Assembly: GCA_017419405.1 (NCBI GenBank) | Contig: JAFOLH010000008.1 | Span: 124,001 to 188,000, forward strand | From: Renibacterium sp. | Lineage (GTDB): Bacteria; Actinomycetota; Actinomycetes; Actinomycetales; Micrococcaceae | Reading direction: 5' to 3' | Length of the DNA: 64,000 nt | Shown here: positions 29,836-39,587 of the stretch, piece by piece | Layout of the letters: every line of letters starts with the position of its first letter | How positions within the stretch are numbered: position 1 is the stretch's first letter | Notes under the pieces: generated by a model | The model's database searches: none | Seen by the model: only the letters and a program-made list of their open reading frames with translations | Told to the model about the DNA's origin: nothing | Position numbers and translations under genes: made by a program

Positions 29836-32800
29836 ATGCGCGTCACAGCCGTCGTGGTCAGCCACGACGGCTCGACGTATTTACCCAGGACTCTTGCCGC
29901 AATCCAGGCGCAGACCAGGATGCCTGACCGGGTCATCGGCGTCGACACCGATTCCGGGGACAATTCCCTGGCGCTGCTGAGCGGCTCGCTCGGTGCGCAG
30001 AATGTGCTGCGGATCGAAGCCCGGGGCGGCTTCGGCGCCGCGGTCCGGGCGGCACTCGCCGGGGCCACTGCGCGGGACAGCACCGAGGACACCAGCACCG
30101 AAACCGAATTCCTCTGGTTCCTGCATGACGATTCGGCTCCGGAACCGACGGCGCTCGCCGAGTTGCTGCACGCCGTCGAGCGCGCACCGTCGGTGACCAT
30201 CGCCGGCTGCAAACAGGTCGATTGGAACGACCGCCGGAGCCTGGTCGACGTCGGATTGAGCACCAGCCGGTGGGGCGAACGGCTCACCATGATCGACTTG
30301 GACGAGCAGGACCAGGGCCAATACGACGCCAAAAGCGATGTCTTCGCGGTCAATTCCGCAGGAATGCTGGTTCGGCGCGACGTCTGGAATGCGCTCGGCG
30401 GTTTCGACCCGGCGTTCCCCGGCACCGGCGACGATGTGGATCTCTGCTGGCGCAACCGGCTTGCCGGGCACCGGGTCGTGGTGGTGCCCAGCGCTGTGGT
30501 CGGGCACGTCCGGGACCGTCCGGACGGCCTGGGCACGGACAGCGCGGCGCGAAAGGCCGAAATCCACCTGCGGCTCAAGCACGCCGTCTGGTGGAAGGTC
30601 CCGCTGCTCTGGATCGGGGCCCTGCTCGGCGGGTTCTACCGCCTTTTCGCGGGATTGCTGTTCAAGGACCCGGGGCACGGCGGCCGGCAATTCGTGGCCA
30701 GCCTGGGCGCGCTCGCCCGGCCCGGCGCGATCATCCGCTCGCGGCGTTCCGCAAACCGGACCCGTCGGGTATCCCGATCGGTGATCCAGAAACTGCAGGT
30801 CGACGGGCGGGACGTGCGCAGTTACCGGCGCGCGCTGCTCGAAGCCTTGACCGGTGCCGGTGAAATCCCGGATGACGACTTGGTCGACGCGGGCGGCGAA
30901 TACGTGCCCAGCGGGGACGCCGACGACGATTTCGCCGCGATCAGCACCTCGCGCCGGTTGTGGATCGGCACCGGAGCCGTGGTGGCGGTGGTGCTGCTCG
31001 GCGCGGTTTCGCTGGTTTCGATGTCCCGATTGATCGGTGCCGAGGCGCTCAGCGGAGGCGGGCTGCTGCCGCTGTCGACCACGATCCAGGACATTTGGCA
31101 CAATGCGGTCAGCTGGTGGATCGGTCTGGGCGGTGGCTGGCCGGGGCACGGCGATCCCTTCGACCTGGTGCTCTGGCTGCTCGCCGTGCTGGGCTTGGGC
31201 AATGGCTCGGCGGCCGTGGTGTGGCTGGTGCTGCTCGCCCTGCCGCTGGCCGGCTTGGGCGCCTGGTTCTGCACCGGGGCGCTGGTCCGGAGCCGGTGGC
31301 CGCGGTTGCTGGCCGCGCTGGTTTGGGCCGCGGCACCGGTTTTCCTGCTGAGCTTGGGCCAGGGCCGGCTCGGCGCGATGATCGCGCACCTGCTCATTCC
31401 CTGGGTGTTCCTGGGTTTCATCCGTTCGATGGGCGCGGCCCAGTCGCGCCGGGGCAGCGACCCGGCACTCACCGCGGCATTGCCGACCGGCAAGCCGGGC
31501 AGCGCCGGGCGGATTTCCTGGACTGCGGCTGCCGCCTCGGGCCTGGGCTTGGCGATCTTGACTGCCAGCGCACCCAGTCTGCTGCCGCTGGCGCTGCTGC
31601 TGGTGCTCGCGCTGATGGTCTTCGGCGGACGCCGGGCGCGTACGCTCTGGTGGACCCTGCTGCCTACCGCCGCGCTTTTCGTGCCGTTCATCATTTCCAC
31701 CTTGGACCGGCCGCGAGCGATCCTGGCCGACCCCGGGGTGCCACTGGCCTTCAACAATGCGCCCAGCTGGCAGCAGGCTTTGGGCCAACCGATCCTGATC
31801 GGCTCGGAGACCGCGGTTCCGGGTGCTGCTTGGCTCGGCACCGGGCTGCCCTGGGCCTGGCTGGTGGCGCTGCTCGTCGGGGCTCCGCTGCTGCTCCTCG
31901 CACTCGCCGGTTTGCTCTGGCCGAATCGGCGCAGCCGCACGGTGCGGGTGTTCTGGATGGTCGGCGTGCTCGCCTTGCTGCTCGGCTACCTGGTCGGCCA
32001 GATCGGGACCGCCACCAGTGCTGCCGCCCTGGTCACCCCGTTCAGCGGACCTGCGGTCTCGGTCTTCGTTTTCGCGCTGCTGGGTTCGGCAGTGATCGCT
32101 TTGGACGCGGTGCAGCGCTGGCACGGCAAGGAAGACGGCAGCGCAGCGCAAGGCCGGAGCCTGCCGCGGGTTGCCGCCAGCGTGCTCAGCCTGCTCCTGG
32201 CGATCGCGCCGATCGTCTCGTTGGGCCTGTGGACCTCGCAGAATTTGACCACCGGCACCGACATCAGGAGCAGCACGGTCCGGACCTTGCCGGCTACTGC
32301 CACGGACCGCGGTCTGGGTTCGGACCGCAGCCGGACGCTGGTCATCGACACCAAGCCGGACGGCTCCGTCGATGCGGCACTGGTGCGTGGTGCCGGGACC
32401 TCGCTCGACTCGTTGTCCGCGATTGCCGCGGCGCAGGGGATCAGCGGGCTGCCCGGCGCGGAGAAGATCGCGGACGACGATCCGGTCAACGCCACGGTGC
32501 GCAATGCGGTAGCCGCGATCGTGGCCGGTACCGGAGTCGACCCCGGGAGCATGCTGACCAACCTCGGCGTCGGCTTCATCGTGTTGCACAAAAGCGACAC
32601 CCAGGCCGAGTTGTTGGCGAGCCAGATCGACGCCGTTCCGGGGCTGGCCGCAGTGGGTCCGACTGAGCAGGGTTGGTTGTGGCGGGTCACCCCGCAGGTT
32701 TCCGGTGCCGCTGCGGCGACGGAGACCATCGCCCGGATCCGGATCGACGACGGCAAGGGCACCACGCTGGGCTTCGTGGCCTCGGAACCGGCCGGGACGG

Positions 32801-33285
32801 ATACCAGCATCGGAGCCGGGCCGCAGGGCCGTCTGCTGATCATGGCGGAGCGCGCCGATGCGGGTTGGAGCGCCTGGTTGGACGGCCGGAAGCTGCAGAC
32901 CGCGCCGGCTCCGCAAGGATCCGGAAGCTGGGCCCAGGCGTTCGCCCTGCCGCCGGAAGGCGGCCGCTTGGAAATCCGTTATGTGCAACCTTGGGCGGCT
33001 TGGTGGGCCACGGTGCAGATCGTCTTGCTCGCGCTGACCGCCTTGCTGGCGATTCCGCTGCCCGGAGGCCGCTCGCGGCTCTCCCGTTCCACGGCGTTGG
33101 CCGCGGCCAACGCGCGCCGCAGCGGAGCCGGTCTGCCGGTTGCCGGCCCGCCCGGGGCTGCGCCGACCAGTACTGCCGGAATCCGAAACGCCGAGACGTC
33201 TGAATCGCAGATTGCGGACGCGGCCGTAGCGGCAAAGCCCGGTGCCGAGCGCACCTTCCAGGGGGATCATGATGAACGAGCCTGA
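29836..33285 (+). CDS. Giant membrane glycosyltransferase (GT2 domain plus multi-helix region)
   Basis: A 1149-residue protein with an N-terminal GT2 domain (residues 1 to about 270; TAVVVSHDGSTYLPRTL, LWFLHDDSAPEP with the metal-binding acidic pair, FAVNSAGMLVRRDVW, GTGDDVDLCWRNRLAG), then about twelve hydrophobic helices between residues 370 and 800, a lumenal-type domain, and a final helix near residue 1060. It resembles membrane polysaccharide glycosyltransferases of actinobacteria; the glycan made is unknown. It lies 11 nt behind whiB and overlaps the DUF5719 gene by 17 nt, so the three are probably one operon and the two envelope proteins probably work together. Confidence 0.87.
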   Translation: MRVTAVVVSHDGSTYLPRTLAAIQAQTRMPDRVIGVDTDSGDNSLALLSGSLGAQNVLRIEARGGFGAAVRAALAGATARDSTEDTSTETEFLWFLHDDSAPEPTALAELLHAVERAPSVTIAGCKQVDWNDRRSLVDVGLSTSRWGERLTMIDLDEQDQGQYDAKSDVFAVNSAGMLVRRDVWNALGGFDPAFPGTGDDVDLCWRNRLAGHRVVVVPSAVVGHVRDRPDGLGTDSAARKAEIHLRLKHAVWWKVPLLWIGALLGGFYRLFAGLLFKDPGHGGRQFVASLGALARPGAIIRSRRSANRTRRVSRSVIQKLQVDGRDVRSYRRALLEALTGAGEIPDDDLVDAGGEYVPSGDADDDFAAISTSRRLWIGTGAVVAVVLLGAVSLVSMSRLIGAEALSGGGLLPLSTTIQDIWHNAVSWWIGLGGGWPGHGDPFDLVLWLLAVLGLGNGSAAVVWLVLLALPLAGLGAWFCTGALVRSRWPRLLAALVWAAAPVFLLSLGQGRLGAMIAHLLIPWVFLGFIRSMGAAQSRRGSDPALTAALPTGKPGSAGRISWTAAAASGLGLAILTASAPSLLPLALLLVLALMVFGGRRARTLWWTLLPTAALFVPFIISTLDRPRAILADPGVPLAFNNAPSWQQALGQPILIGSETAVPGAAWLGTGLPWAWLVALLVGAPLLLLALAGLLWPNRRSRTVRVFWMVGVLALLLGYLVGQIGTATSAAALVTPFSGPAVSVFVFALLGSAVIALDAVQRWHGKEDGSAAQGRSLPRVAASVLSLLLAIAPIVSLGLWTSQNLTTGTDIRSSTVRTLPATATDRGLGSDRSRTLVIDTKPDGSVDAALVRGAGTSLDSLSAIAAAQGISGLPGAEKIADDDPVNATVRNAVAAIVAGTGVDPGSMLTNLGVGFIVLHKSDTQAELLASQIDAVPGLAAVGPTEQGWLWRVTPQVSGAAAATETIARIRIDDGKGTTLGFVASEPAGTDTSIGAGPQGRLLIMAERADAGWSAWLDGRKLQTAPAPQGSGSWAQAFALPPEGGRLEIRYVQPWAAWWATVQIVLLALTALLAIPLPGGRSRLSRSTALAAANARRSGAGLPVAGPPGAAPTSTAGIRNAETSESQIADAAVAAKPGAERTFQGDHDERA

Positions 33286-35173
33286 GCAGTCGAAATCCGG
33301 GGCCGAGGTGCCTGAGGGCGAGTCGGGAACCCCGGCCACCGGCCCGGAGCCCGACGCCGCTGCGGCACCGCCGCCGGCCGCTGCAGAACTGCCGGCCGAA
33401 CCCGGGGCGGCAGCGAAAATTGCGGCGGAGCAGCCCGAGGCAACGGCAGGGGCCGAAACCCCGGCGACGTCAGCCAAGCCAGCAAAGACGGCAAAGCCAG
33501 CCAAGACGGCCAAGCCAGCCAAACCGAAGCGTCCGGCCGCGGGCAAGCCGGCGTCGAGCCGACGGGCCGAGCGGGCCGCAGCGCCGCGATCAGCGCTGCG
33601 CGTCGCGGCGGGCATCGCCTCGGGACTGGGCATCGCGGTGCTGGCCGCAGCCGTGGTCGCGGCGGGCACGGTCTTCCCGGGCCAGCCGGCCACCGCCCGG
33701 ATCGAACCGCAGAACGCGAAGCTGCCGGCCGGGCAGACCGTGGCGAATTGCCCTGGCCCGGCGCAATTGCTGCAGAGCGCAGCCGCGGGGACCGATCCGC
33801 AGTTCTCCCCGGCGTCGACGAGCGCGAGGACCCAAGTCACCGGCATCGCCACCGGGAACCAGCAAGCAGTTCTGCCCACCAGCTTTTTGGCGCCGTTGAG
33901 CGCTGATCCGGGGGCCGCACCGTTGGCCCGGATTTCGCAACAACCCGACTCCGTCCCGACGCCGGCGCCCGGTGCGCCGCCGAGTCCGGGCAAATCCGGG
34001 GTGCTGGCCGGCCAGACGGTCGGCGGTGCATCGGTGCTGCGCGCCGATCCGGTGGCCGGGCAGCATACCAACGCCGCAGCGGTGCAGAGTTACTCGGCGA
34101 CCGACGGCGACCTGCGCGGGCTGGCCGCCGCTTCCTGCCAGAGCCCGTCCAACGATGTCTGGCTGGTCGGCGCGAGCACCGAAGTCGGACGTACCGCGAT
34201 CTTGACCTTGGGCAATTCTTCGGCGACTGCGGCGACCGTGAACCTGGATTTGTACGGCGGCAGCGGTCAGATCCAGAGCGCGGGCGCACGCGGCATCTTG
34301 ATCCCGCCGGGCACCGAACGCTCGGTGGTTCTGGCCGGCCTGGCGCCCGGGCAGAAGAACCTCGCGGTGCGGGCCCGCTCGAATGGCGGAGCGATTTCCG
34401 CGGTGATTCAGCAATCCGCGCTGCGCGGCCTGGTCCCCGGCGGCGTCGAATTCCTGACTCCGGTGGCGGCACCGGACCAAGCGCAGGTGATCACCGGCAT
34501 CCAGACCTTGGATCCGGCCCTGGCCGGCGAAATTTCCGGCCAGTCCGGCTACTCGGATGCGCAGACCGCGCTCCAAGTCGCGGTGCCCGGTGCCTCGGAC
34601 GCGATCGTCCAGGTGCAGGTATTCGGCCAGGGCGGTCCGGCGAGTTTGCCCAATGGCGGGGTGTTCACGGCCAAAGCTGGTTCGGTTACCGAGCTGCCCT
34701 TGTCCGGCTTGCCGGCGGGAAGCTACACGGTGCAGATTTCTGCGCCGAGCGCGGTGACTGCAGCGGTGCGCAGCGTGCGCGCCACGAAGGCCGGCGATCC
34801 GGTGGATTTCGCCATGGCGGGCGCCTCGCTGAAGATTTCGGACAGCCAATTGCTGGTGCTTCCGGCCGGTGCGGCCAGTGCGTTGAGTTTCAGCGCGCCC
34901 AGTGGGAAGGGCCAACTGTCGCTGACCCCGATCGGCACCGATGGCGCGTACCAACCGGCGAAGAGTCTGGACGTTTCCGGCGGGACTACCGTGCTCATCG
35001 ACCCGCAGCAGCTTGCCGGCGGTCCGGTCAGCGGGTTCCTGGTCTCCGCCAGCGGCGATGCGGTTTACGGTGCTCAGCTGCTGACCCAGCCGGACGGCGT
35101 CGGATTGTCGGTGCTGTCGTTGCCGCGCACCGCACCCGGACCGCAGAGTCTCAAAATCGCGCTCGGTTACTGA
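33269..35173 (+). CDS. DUF5719 family extracytoplasmic protein
   Basis: A 634-residue protein: a long low-complexity N-terminus rich in Glu, Pro, Ala and Lys (residues 1-105, with AKTAKPAKTAKPAK repeats), one membrane helix at about 112-138, and a large extracytoplasmic beta-rich domain containing SCQSPSNDVWLVGASTEVGRTAILTLGNSS, typical of DUF5719. No enzyme motif is seen. The ATG at 33269 follows AGGGGG (33260-33265), and a second ATG sits directly behind it. It overlaps the glycosyltransferase gene by 17 nt, which implies coupled synthesis; a role in export or display of the glycan is inference only. Confidence 0.82.
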   Translation: MMNEPEQSKSGAEVPEGESGTPATGPEPDAAAAPPPAAAELPAEPGAAAKIAAEQPEATAGAETPATSAKPAKTAKPAKTAKPAKPKRPAAGKPASSRRAERAAAPRSALRVAAGIASGLGIAVLAAAVVAAGTVFPGQPATARIEPQNAKLPAGQTVANCPGPAQLLQSAAAGTDPQFSPASTSARTQVTGIATGNQQAVLPTSFLAPLSADPGAAPLARISQQPDSVPTPAPGAPPSPGKSGVLAGQTVGGASVLRADPVAGQHTNAAAVQSYSATDGDLRGLAAASCQSPSNDVWLVGASTEVGRTAILTLGNSSATAATVNLDLYGGSGQIQSAGARGILIPPGTERSVVLAGLAPGQKNLAVRARSNGGAISAVIQQSALRGLVPGGVEFLTPVAAPDQAQVITGIQTLDPALAGEISGQSGYSDAQTALQVAVPGASDAIVQVQVFGQGGPASLPNGGVFTAKAGSVTELPLSGLPAGSYTVQISAPSAVTAAVRSVRATKAGDPVDFAMAGASLKISDSQLLVLPAGAASALSFSAPSGKGQLSLTPIGTDGAYQPAKSLDVSGGTTVLIDPQQLAGGPVSGFLVSASGDAVYGAQLLTQPDGVGLSVLSLPRTAPGPQSLKIALGY

Positions 35174-35194
35174 AAAACGGGCAGATCCGGTGGT

Positions 35195-35644
35195 TCAGAA
35201 CCGGCGGGTCCGCCCGTAGGTCGGGTCGACCGATTCCGGGGTGAGATTCAGCAGCACCGCCACTTGCTCGACCACCGAATCATGGACCACCTCGCGCAAC
35301 TCTTCGTCGCTGTCGGTGATCTGCGCGATCGGTCGGCGGTAAACCGTGATGGTTGCCGGACCGTTCGCTTCGGCCGGCCGCAACGAGGCCATCGGGGCAG
35401 GCTGGCCCAGGGCCACCAGTTCCTCGAGGGCACCCGGGATCTCATCGACGGCGAATTGCACCCGGTCCAGCGAGCCGCCCCAGATGTCCTGCAGCCGGTC
35501 CGCCGATTCGACGACCAAATCGTCGAAATGCTCGGCGCGGGTACGGGCTCCGGGCAGCGGCGGCACCATGATCCGGCCGCGCAGTCCGCGGCCGTGCCGG
35601 TCCCGCCGGCGTCGGCCGAAGCTCCGGCCCCGGGTCGACGTCAT
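35195..35644 (-). CDS. Metallopeptidase-family (zincin-like) protein with degenerate active site
   Basis: A 149-residue protein of the PF06262-type zincin-like family: basic N-terminus (TRGRSFGRRRRDRHGRGLRGR), then FDDLVVESADRLQDIWGGSLDRVQFAVDEIP and VYRRPIAQITDSDEELREVVHDSVVEQVAVLLNL. Active members carry HExxH at this place; here it reads HDSVV, with neither the glutamate nor the second histidine, so protease activity is doubtful. The open frame extends to 35683, but the ATG at 35644 fits the family start better and has GAAGG upstream. It is divergent from the DUF3499 gene and converges on DUF5719. Confidence 0.8.
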   Translation of the reverse strand: MTSTRGRSFGRRRRDRHGRGLRGRIMVPPLPGARTRAEHFDDLVVESADRLQDIWGGSLDRVQFAVDEIPGALEELVALGQPAPMASLRPAEANGPATITVYRRPIAQITDSDEELREVVHDSVVEQVAVLLNLTPESVDPTYGRTRRF

Positions 35645-35773
35645 TGAACCTTCGGAAAGCTCGAACCGCCATCCTTGCTGCATAGTCCGATGCTAGTCCT
35701 TCGGGTGCCATCTCGGCGACATTCCCGCTCCGGGTGCGCTTTCGGGGCGGATCGGACGGTAGGCTACTTGTTC

Positions 35774-36175
35774 GTGGGAAAGATGCGTCAGTGTTCACGA
35801 TCCGGCTGCCAAGAATCGGCGGTCGCGACTTTGACGTACGTCTACGCCGATTCCACTGCGGTGCTGGGGCCGCTGGCGACCTATGCCGAGCCGCACAGTT
35901 ACGATTTGTGTACCCTGCATGCCGGCCGGTTGACCGTCCCGCGCGGCTGGGAAGTGCTGCGCCTGGCGATGCCGGAAGGACCGCCGCCGCCGAATCCCGA
36001 TGATCTGCTGGCCCTGGCCGATGCGGTCCGGGAAGCCGCGAACACCGCCGAAACCACAACTTCCGGACCCATCGTGCAGCGGGCCAGCCGGGCTCCGCTC
36101 GAGCCGCCGCCGGCGGAACCGGGATCCGAGCCGACCGGGGCACGGCGGGGCCATTTGCGGATCCTCCGCGACTGA
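35774..36175 (+). CDS. DUF3499 family protein
   Basis: A 133-residue actinobacterial protein with the family's invariant stretch SAVATLTYVYADSTAVLGPLATYAEPHSYDLC. The Cys pair near the start (RQCSRSGC) together with the later CTLH suggests a small metal-binding site. Function unknown. TAGGCT (35760-35765) lies 8 nt before the GTG at 35774 and no Shine-Dalgarno is present, so a leaderless GTG start (VGKMRQCSR) is preferred over the ATG at 35783. A Trm112-like gene follows 73 nt later. Confidence 0.83.
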   Translation: MGKMRQCSRSGCQESAVATLTYVYADSTAVLGPLATYAEPHSYDLCTLHAGRLTVPRGWEVLRLAMPEGPPPPNPDDLLALADAVREAANTAETTTSGPIVQRASRAPLEPPPAEPGSEPTGARRGHLRILRD

Positions 36176-36248
36176 GCCGATGTGCTTGGTCACAGGCGCG
36201 CGCAGTAGGCTGTCCTGCAGAAGCCAGAGTGCCGCGTTGAGGAGCCCG

Positions 36249-36476
36249 ATGTCCTACCTGCAGAAGGATCTGCTGAATATTCTCCGTTGTCCGGTGACCG
36301 GCTCACGGCTGCGGCTCGGCGAGCAGGAACTGATCAGCGAAGCCGCCGGCCCGGACGGGCAGCAATTGCATTACCCGGTGCAGGACGGGATCGCAATCCT
36401 CCTGCCGGCGCAATCCGCGCAAACTGACCGCGGGGCTCCCGAGGCGGCTCCGGCCGATCGGGAAAGCCACCGCTGA
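36249..36476 (+). CDS. Trm112-like protein
   Basis: A 75-residue protein of the Trm112/YcaR family: [23 protein letters not shown] at the start and [16 protein letters not shown] in the middle. Only one cysteine of the usual zinc ligands is kept (Cys14), so it may not bind zinc. Trm112 proteins activate methyltransferases in eukaryotes; in bacteria the role is unclear. GAGGA (36238-36242) gives a good ribosome site. It is followed 14 nt later by ahcY, so co-transcription is likely and a link to methyl metabolism is plausible. Confidence 0.85.
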   Translation: MSYLQKDLLNILRCPVTGSRLRLGEQELISEAAGPDGQQLHYPVQDGIAILLPAQSAQTDRGAPEAAPADRESHR

Positions 36477-36490
36477 GCCTGAGGAAAAGC

Positions 36491-37957
36491 ATGTCTTTCG
36501 ACTACAAGATCGCCGATATTTCGCTGGCCGAAGCGGGCCGCCACCAAATCAGGTTGGCCGAGCACGAGATGCCCGGGCTGATGTCGCTGCGCGCCGAATT
36601 CGGTGCGGAGCAGCCGCTCAAGGGCGCCCGGATCGCCGGATCGCTGCACATGACCGTGCAGACCGCGGTATTGATCGAGACTCTGGTCGCGCTGGGCGCC
36701 GAGGTGCGCTGGGCGTCCTGCAACATCTTCTCCACCCAGGATGAAGCGGCGGCCGCGGTCGTCGTAGGCACCGGCAGTGTGGCGCAGCCGGCCGGAGTGC
36801 CGGTGTTCGCCTGGAAAGGCGAGTCGCTGGAGGACTACTGGTGGACCGCCGAACAAATCCTCAGCTGGCCGGGCGCCGAGCAGGATCCCGAGTTGGGCCC
36901 CAACCTGATCCTGGACGACGGCGGCGACGCCACCATGCTGCTGCACAAGGGCGTCGAGTACGAGGCTGCCGGGGGAGTGCCTTCGGCCGCCGGGACGGAC
37001 AGCGAGGAATGGGTGATCGTGCTGGACCGGCTGCGTGCCGCACAGGCCCAGGACAGTCGGAAATGGACCAGGATCGCCGAACGGATCCAAGGCGTGACCG
37101 AAGAAACCACCACTGGCGTGCACCGGCTTTACCAATTGGCGGAACAGGGCAAGCTGCTGTTCCCGGCGATCAACGTCAACGATTCGGTCACCAAGAGCAA
37201 GTTCGACAACAAGTACGGGATCCGGCATTCGTTGCCGGACGGCATCAACCGGGCGACCGATGTGCTGATCGGCGGCAAGGTCGCGGTCGTTTGCGGTTAT
37301 GGCGACGTCGGCAAGGGCGCCGCGGAAGCGTTGCGCGGCCAGGGCGCCCGGGTCATCGTCACCGAAATCGATCCGATCTGCGCCTTGCAGGCAGCAATGG
37401 ACGGTTACCAGGTGGCGAAACTGGATTCCGTGCTCGGTGAAGGCCATCTGTTCATCACCACCACCGGCAACAAGGACGTCATCATGGCGGAGCACATGCT
37501 GGGCATGCGGGACAAGGCGATTGTCGGCAATATCGGGCACTTCGACAATGAGATCGACATGGCCGGGTTGAGCCGGGTGCCGGGGGTGGTGAAGACCGAG
37601 ATCAAACCGCAGGTGCACGAGTGGGTCTTCGAGCAGGGCAGCGACGCCGAGCGTTCGATCATCGTGCTTTCCGAGGGGCGATTGCTCAACCTGGGCAATG
37701 CCACCGGCCATCCTTCGTTCGTGATGAGCAATTCCTTCGCCAACCAGACGATCGCGCAGATCGAGCTGTTCACCAAGCACGGCACTGACGAGTACCAGAA
37801 TCAGGTCTATGTGCTGCCCAAGATCTTGGACGAGAAGGTGGCCAGATTGCATTTGGCGGCCTTGGACGTGGAACTGACCGAACTGAGCAAGGACCAGGCC
37901 GAGTACTTGGACGTCGATGTCGCCGGACCGTACAAGGCTGAACATTACCGCTACTGA
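36491..37957 (+). CDS. ahcY: Adenosylhomocysteinase
   Basis: Hydrolyses S-adenosylhomocysteine to adenosine and homocysteine, recycling the product of SAM-dependent methylation. The 488-residue protein is full length, with the NAD-binding signature [23 protein letters not shown] near residues 263-285 and [16 protein letters not shown] just before it. The C-terminal [16 protein letters not shown] is the expected ending. GAGGAAAAG (36482-36490) precedes the ATG, so it has a leader and a ribosome site. A possible terminator follows at 38015-38053. Confidence 0.97.
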   Translation: MSFDYKIADISLAEAGRHQIRLAEHEMPGLMSLRAEFGAEQPLKGARIAGSLHMTVQTAVLIETLVALGAEVRWASCNIFSTQDEAAAAVVVGTGSVAQPAGVPVFAWKGESLEDYWWTAEQILSWPGAEQDPELGPNLILDDGGDATMLLHKGVEYEAAGGVPSAAGTDSEEWVIVLDRLRAAQAQDSRKWTRIAERIQGVTEETTTGVHRLYQLAEQGKLLFPAINVNDSVTKSKFDNKYGIRHSLPDGINRATDVLIGGKVAVVCGYGDVGKGAAEALRGQGARVIVTEIDPICALQAAMDGYQVAKLDSVLGEGHLFITTTGNKDVIMAEHMLGMRDKAIVGNIGHFDNEIDMAGLSRVPGVVKTEIKPQVHEWVFEQGSDAERSIIVLSEGRLLNLGNATGHPSFVMSNSFANQTIAQIELFTKHGTDEYQNQVYVLPKILDEKVARLHLAALDVELTELSKDQAEYLDVDVAGPYKAEHYRY

Positions 37958-38014
37958 TTCGCGGCTCCGGCGGAGCGCGGCGCACCGGCTCCGGCTGGAC
38001 CCCGGAAATTCGTT

Positions 38015-38053
38015 GCGCGACTGAGACTGCAGCCTCCGGCGAGTTGCGCTTTT
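38015..38053 (+). terminator. Possible rho-independent terminator after ahcY
   Basis: GCGCGACT (38015-38022) and AGTTGCGC (38042-38049) pair with one G-U, an inner GAG/CTC adds pairs, and TTTT follows at 38050-38053. The stem is short and the T-run brief, so this is a moderate call. Confidence 0.45.
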
Positions 38054-38146
38054 CCGGGGATAAAATAATTTCCTATCGTGCTCCGCTGCGCTGCGGCCGG
38101 GGCGCGATTCGGTCGGATATTGGCGGGGAAAGTCCTGGGAGCGGGA

Positions 38147-39418
38147 ATGTCGGATTACCAACACGAAGACGCCGGATACGCAGCAACCACTGAACCGGGC
38201 AAACCACGGCGCAAGGCGTGGAAGATCGGGCTCATCGTGGCGCTCTGCGCGGTGGTCGGGGCCGGAGGCATCGGTGCGGTCGCGGTGGTGCCCTGGGCCC
38301 AGGCGAAGGTCGATGCGGTGCCGGACGGCGGGACGGGCAGCAGTGCTGCGGTCGCGGCCAAACCGGTGGAACTGGGTGTGAGCCCGGTCGACGGCGCAGT
38401 GCAAGTCAACCCGGTGGCTCCGGCCGCGGTGAAAGCCGTCAACGGCAAGCTCAAGGCGGTTTCGCTGGTGGACAACAAGACCGGCGCAGCGGCCGCCGGT
38501 TCGCTCAGCGCCGACGGCACGTCGTGGACTGCCGCCGGCCCATTGGCCTTCGACACCAGTTACACCTACACCTTGACCGTGCTGGACGGCGCGAACCGGG
38601 AAAGCACCAAGACCCAGACCTTCAGCACCGTGCCGGCGGCCAACGAGGCCGATGCCACCAGCTACGTGCGCGACGGCGGCAATGTCGGAGCCGGCCAACC
38701 GGTGGAACTGACCTTCAGCGAACCGGTGCTGAACAAGGCCGCCGTGGAAAACGCGATCAAGATCACCAGCTCATCCGGACAGGTGGGCGCTTTTCGCTGG
38801 TTCGGCGACAAGATCGTGCGTTACCGACCGGAGAATTTCTGGACCGCCAAGAGCGTGGTGACGGTGGACCTGAAACTGCTGGGGGTCGACTTCGGCAACG
38901 GGATGATCGGCAACTTCAACAAGACCATCACGATGAACGTCGGGGACAAAAAGGTGCTGGTGGCCGATGCCGCGAACCACGTCTCGAACCTCTACGTGAA
39001 CGATGTCCTGGTCCGGACCATGCCGGTCACCATGGGCGATACCCGGTTCCCCTCCGCAGCCGGGTTCCTGGTCATGATGGAAAAGGAGAAGGAAGCCGTC
39101 TTCAAAGCGGATTCGATCGGCTTGCAGCCCGGGGATCCCGCCTATTACGGCACGCTGAACGTTTCCAACGCGATCCGGATCACCACCGGCGGCGAGTACG
39201 TGCACCAAGCGTTGCCAGCGGCTTACGGCAACGTCGGCAATTCCAATGTTTCGCACGGTTGCGTGGGCTTGCTGCCAGATGACGCGAATTGGGTCTTCGA
39301 CAATATGACCACCGGAGACCTGGTCCAGGTGATCAACTCCGAGCGCGGCCCGACCGAGGCCGACGACGGCTTCGGGGATTGGAACATCCCCTGGGCGCAA
39401 TACGCTTCACGGGGCTGA
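38147..39418 (+). CDS. L,D-transpeptidase with Ig-like domains
   Basis: A 423-residue membrane-anchored protein that would form 3-3 cross-links in peptidoglycan. After a short cytoplasmic tail comes a helix (residues 28-50), two Ig-like domains (VSPVDGAVQVNP and later VELTFSEPVLN), and a C-terminal YkuD domain with the catalytic motif SHGCVGL, plus YYGTLNVSNAIRITTGGEYVHQ. The frame is open upstream, but the ATG at 38147 (MSDYQHEDAG) is preceded by GGGAGCGGGA. This domain order is that of mycobacterial LdtMt2-like enzymes. It converges on the RDD gene, with a 71-nt repeat element in the gap. Confidence 0.9.
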   Translation: MSDYQHEDAGYAATTEPGKPRRKAWKIGLIVALCAVVGAGGIGAVAVVPWAQAKVDAVPDGGTGSSAAVAAKPVELGVSPVDGAVQVNPVAPAAVKAVNGKLKAVSLVDNKTGAAAAGSLSADGTSWTAAGPLAFDTSYTYTLTVLDGANRESTKTQTFSTVPAANEADATSYVRDGGNVGAGQPVELTFSEPVLNKAAVENAIKITSSSGQVGAFRWFGDKIVRYRPENFWTAKSVVTVDLKLLGVDFGNGMIGNFNKTITMNVGDKKVLVADAANHVSNLYVNDVLVRTMPVTMGDTRFPSAAGFLVMMEKEKEAVFKADSIGLQPGDPAYYGTLNVSNAIRITTGGEYVHQALPAAYGNVGNSNVSHGCVGLLPDDANWVFDNMTTGDLVQVINSERGPTEADDGFGDWNIPWAQYASRG

Positions 39419-39460
39419 TCCGCCAAAATCTCCATCCATCCGCGCCTCATCGTTCCTGCG

Positions 39461-39531
39461 AAGATGCATCTTTGGCTTTGCGATGGGCGTTTTGCGGCCA
39501 AATCGCTATCTGCTGGCTGAAGATGCATCTT
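39461..39531. repeat. 71-nt palindromic repeat, copy 2
   Basis: AAGATGCATCTT occurs at 39461-39472 and 39520-39531 around a 47-nt centre, exactly the geometry of the copy at 10594-10664. The centres share a CTATCT run and neighbouring bases at the same offset. The stem extends outward by CG/CG (CC/GG in copy 1) and the inner stem reads GATGG/CTATC. It lies in the convergent gap between the L,D-transpeptidase and RDD genes; the rest of that gap (39419-39460, 39532-39587) shows nothing. Confidence 0.85.
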
Positions 39532-39587
39532 CGGGAAGTGCGGGACTTCGGGAAGTGCGGGAGTGCGGGGCTGATCTTGGGCGGGGG

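Noticed and set aside
29881-34071. A 1396-codon minus-strand open frame opposite the glycosyltransferase and DUF5719 genes
   Set aside because: It is low in complexity, rich in Arg, Gln and Pro, has no domain, and mirrors two well-supported plus-strand genes; GC-rich third positions keep such antisense frames open.
35774-36476. A missing phosphomannomutase gene between DUF3499 and ahcY as evidence of deletion
   Set aside because: I recall manB near this place in some relatives, but cannot verify the ancestral order from this window alone, and there is no gene remnant in the gap.
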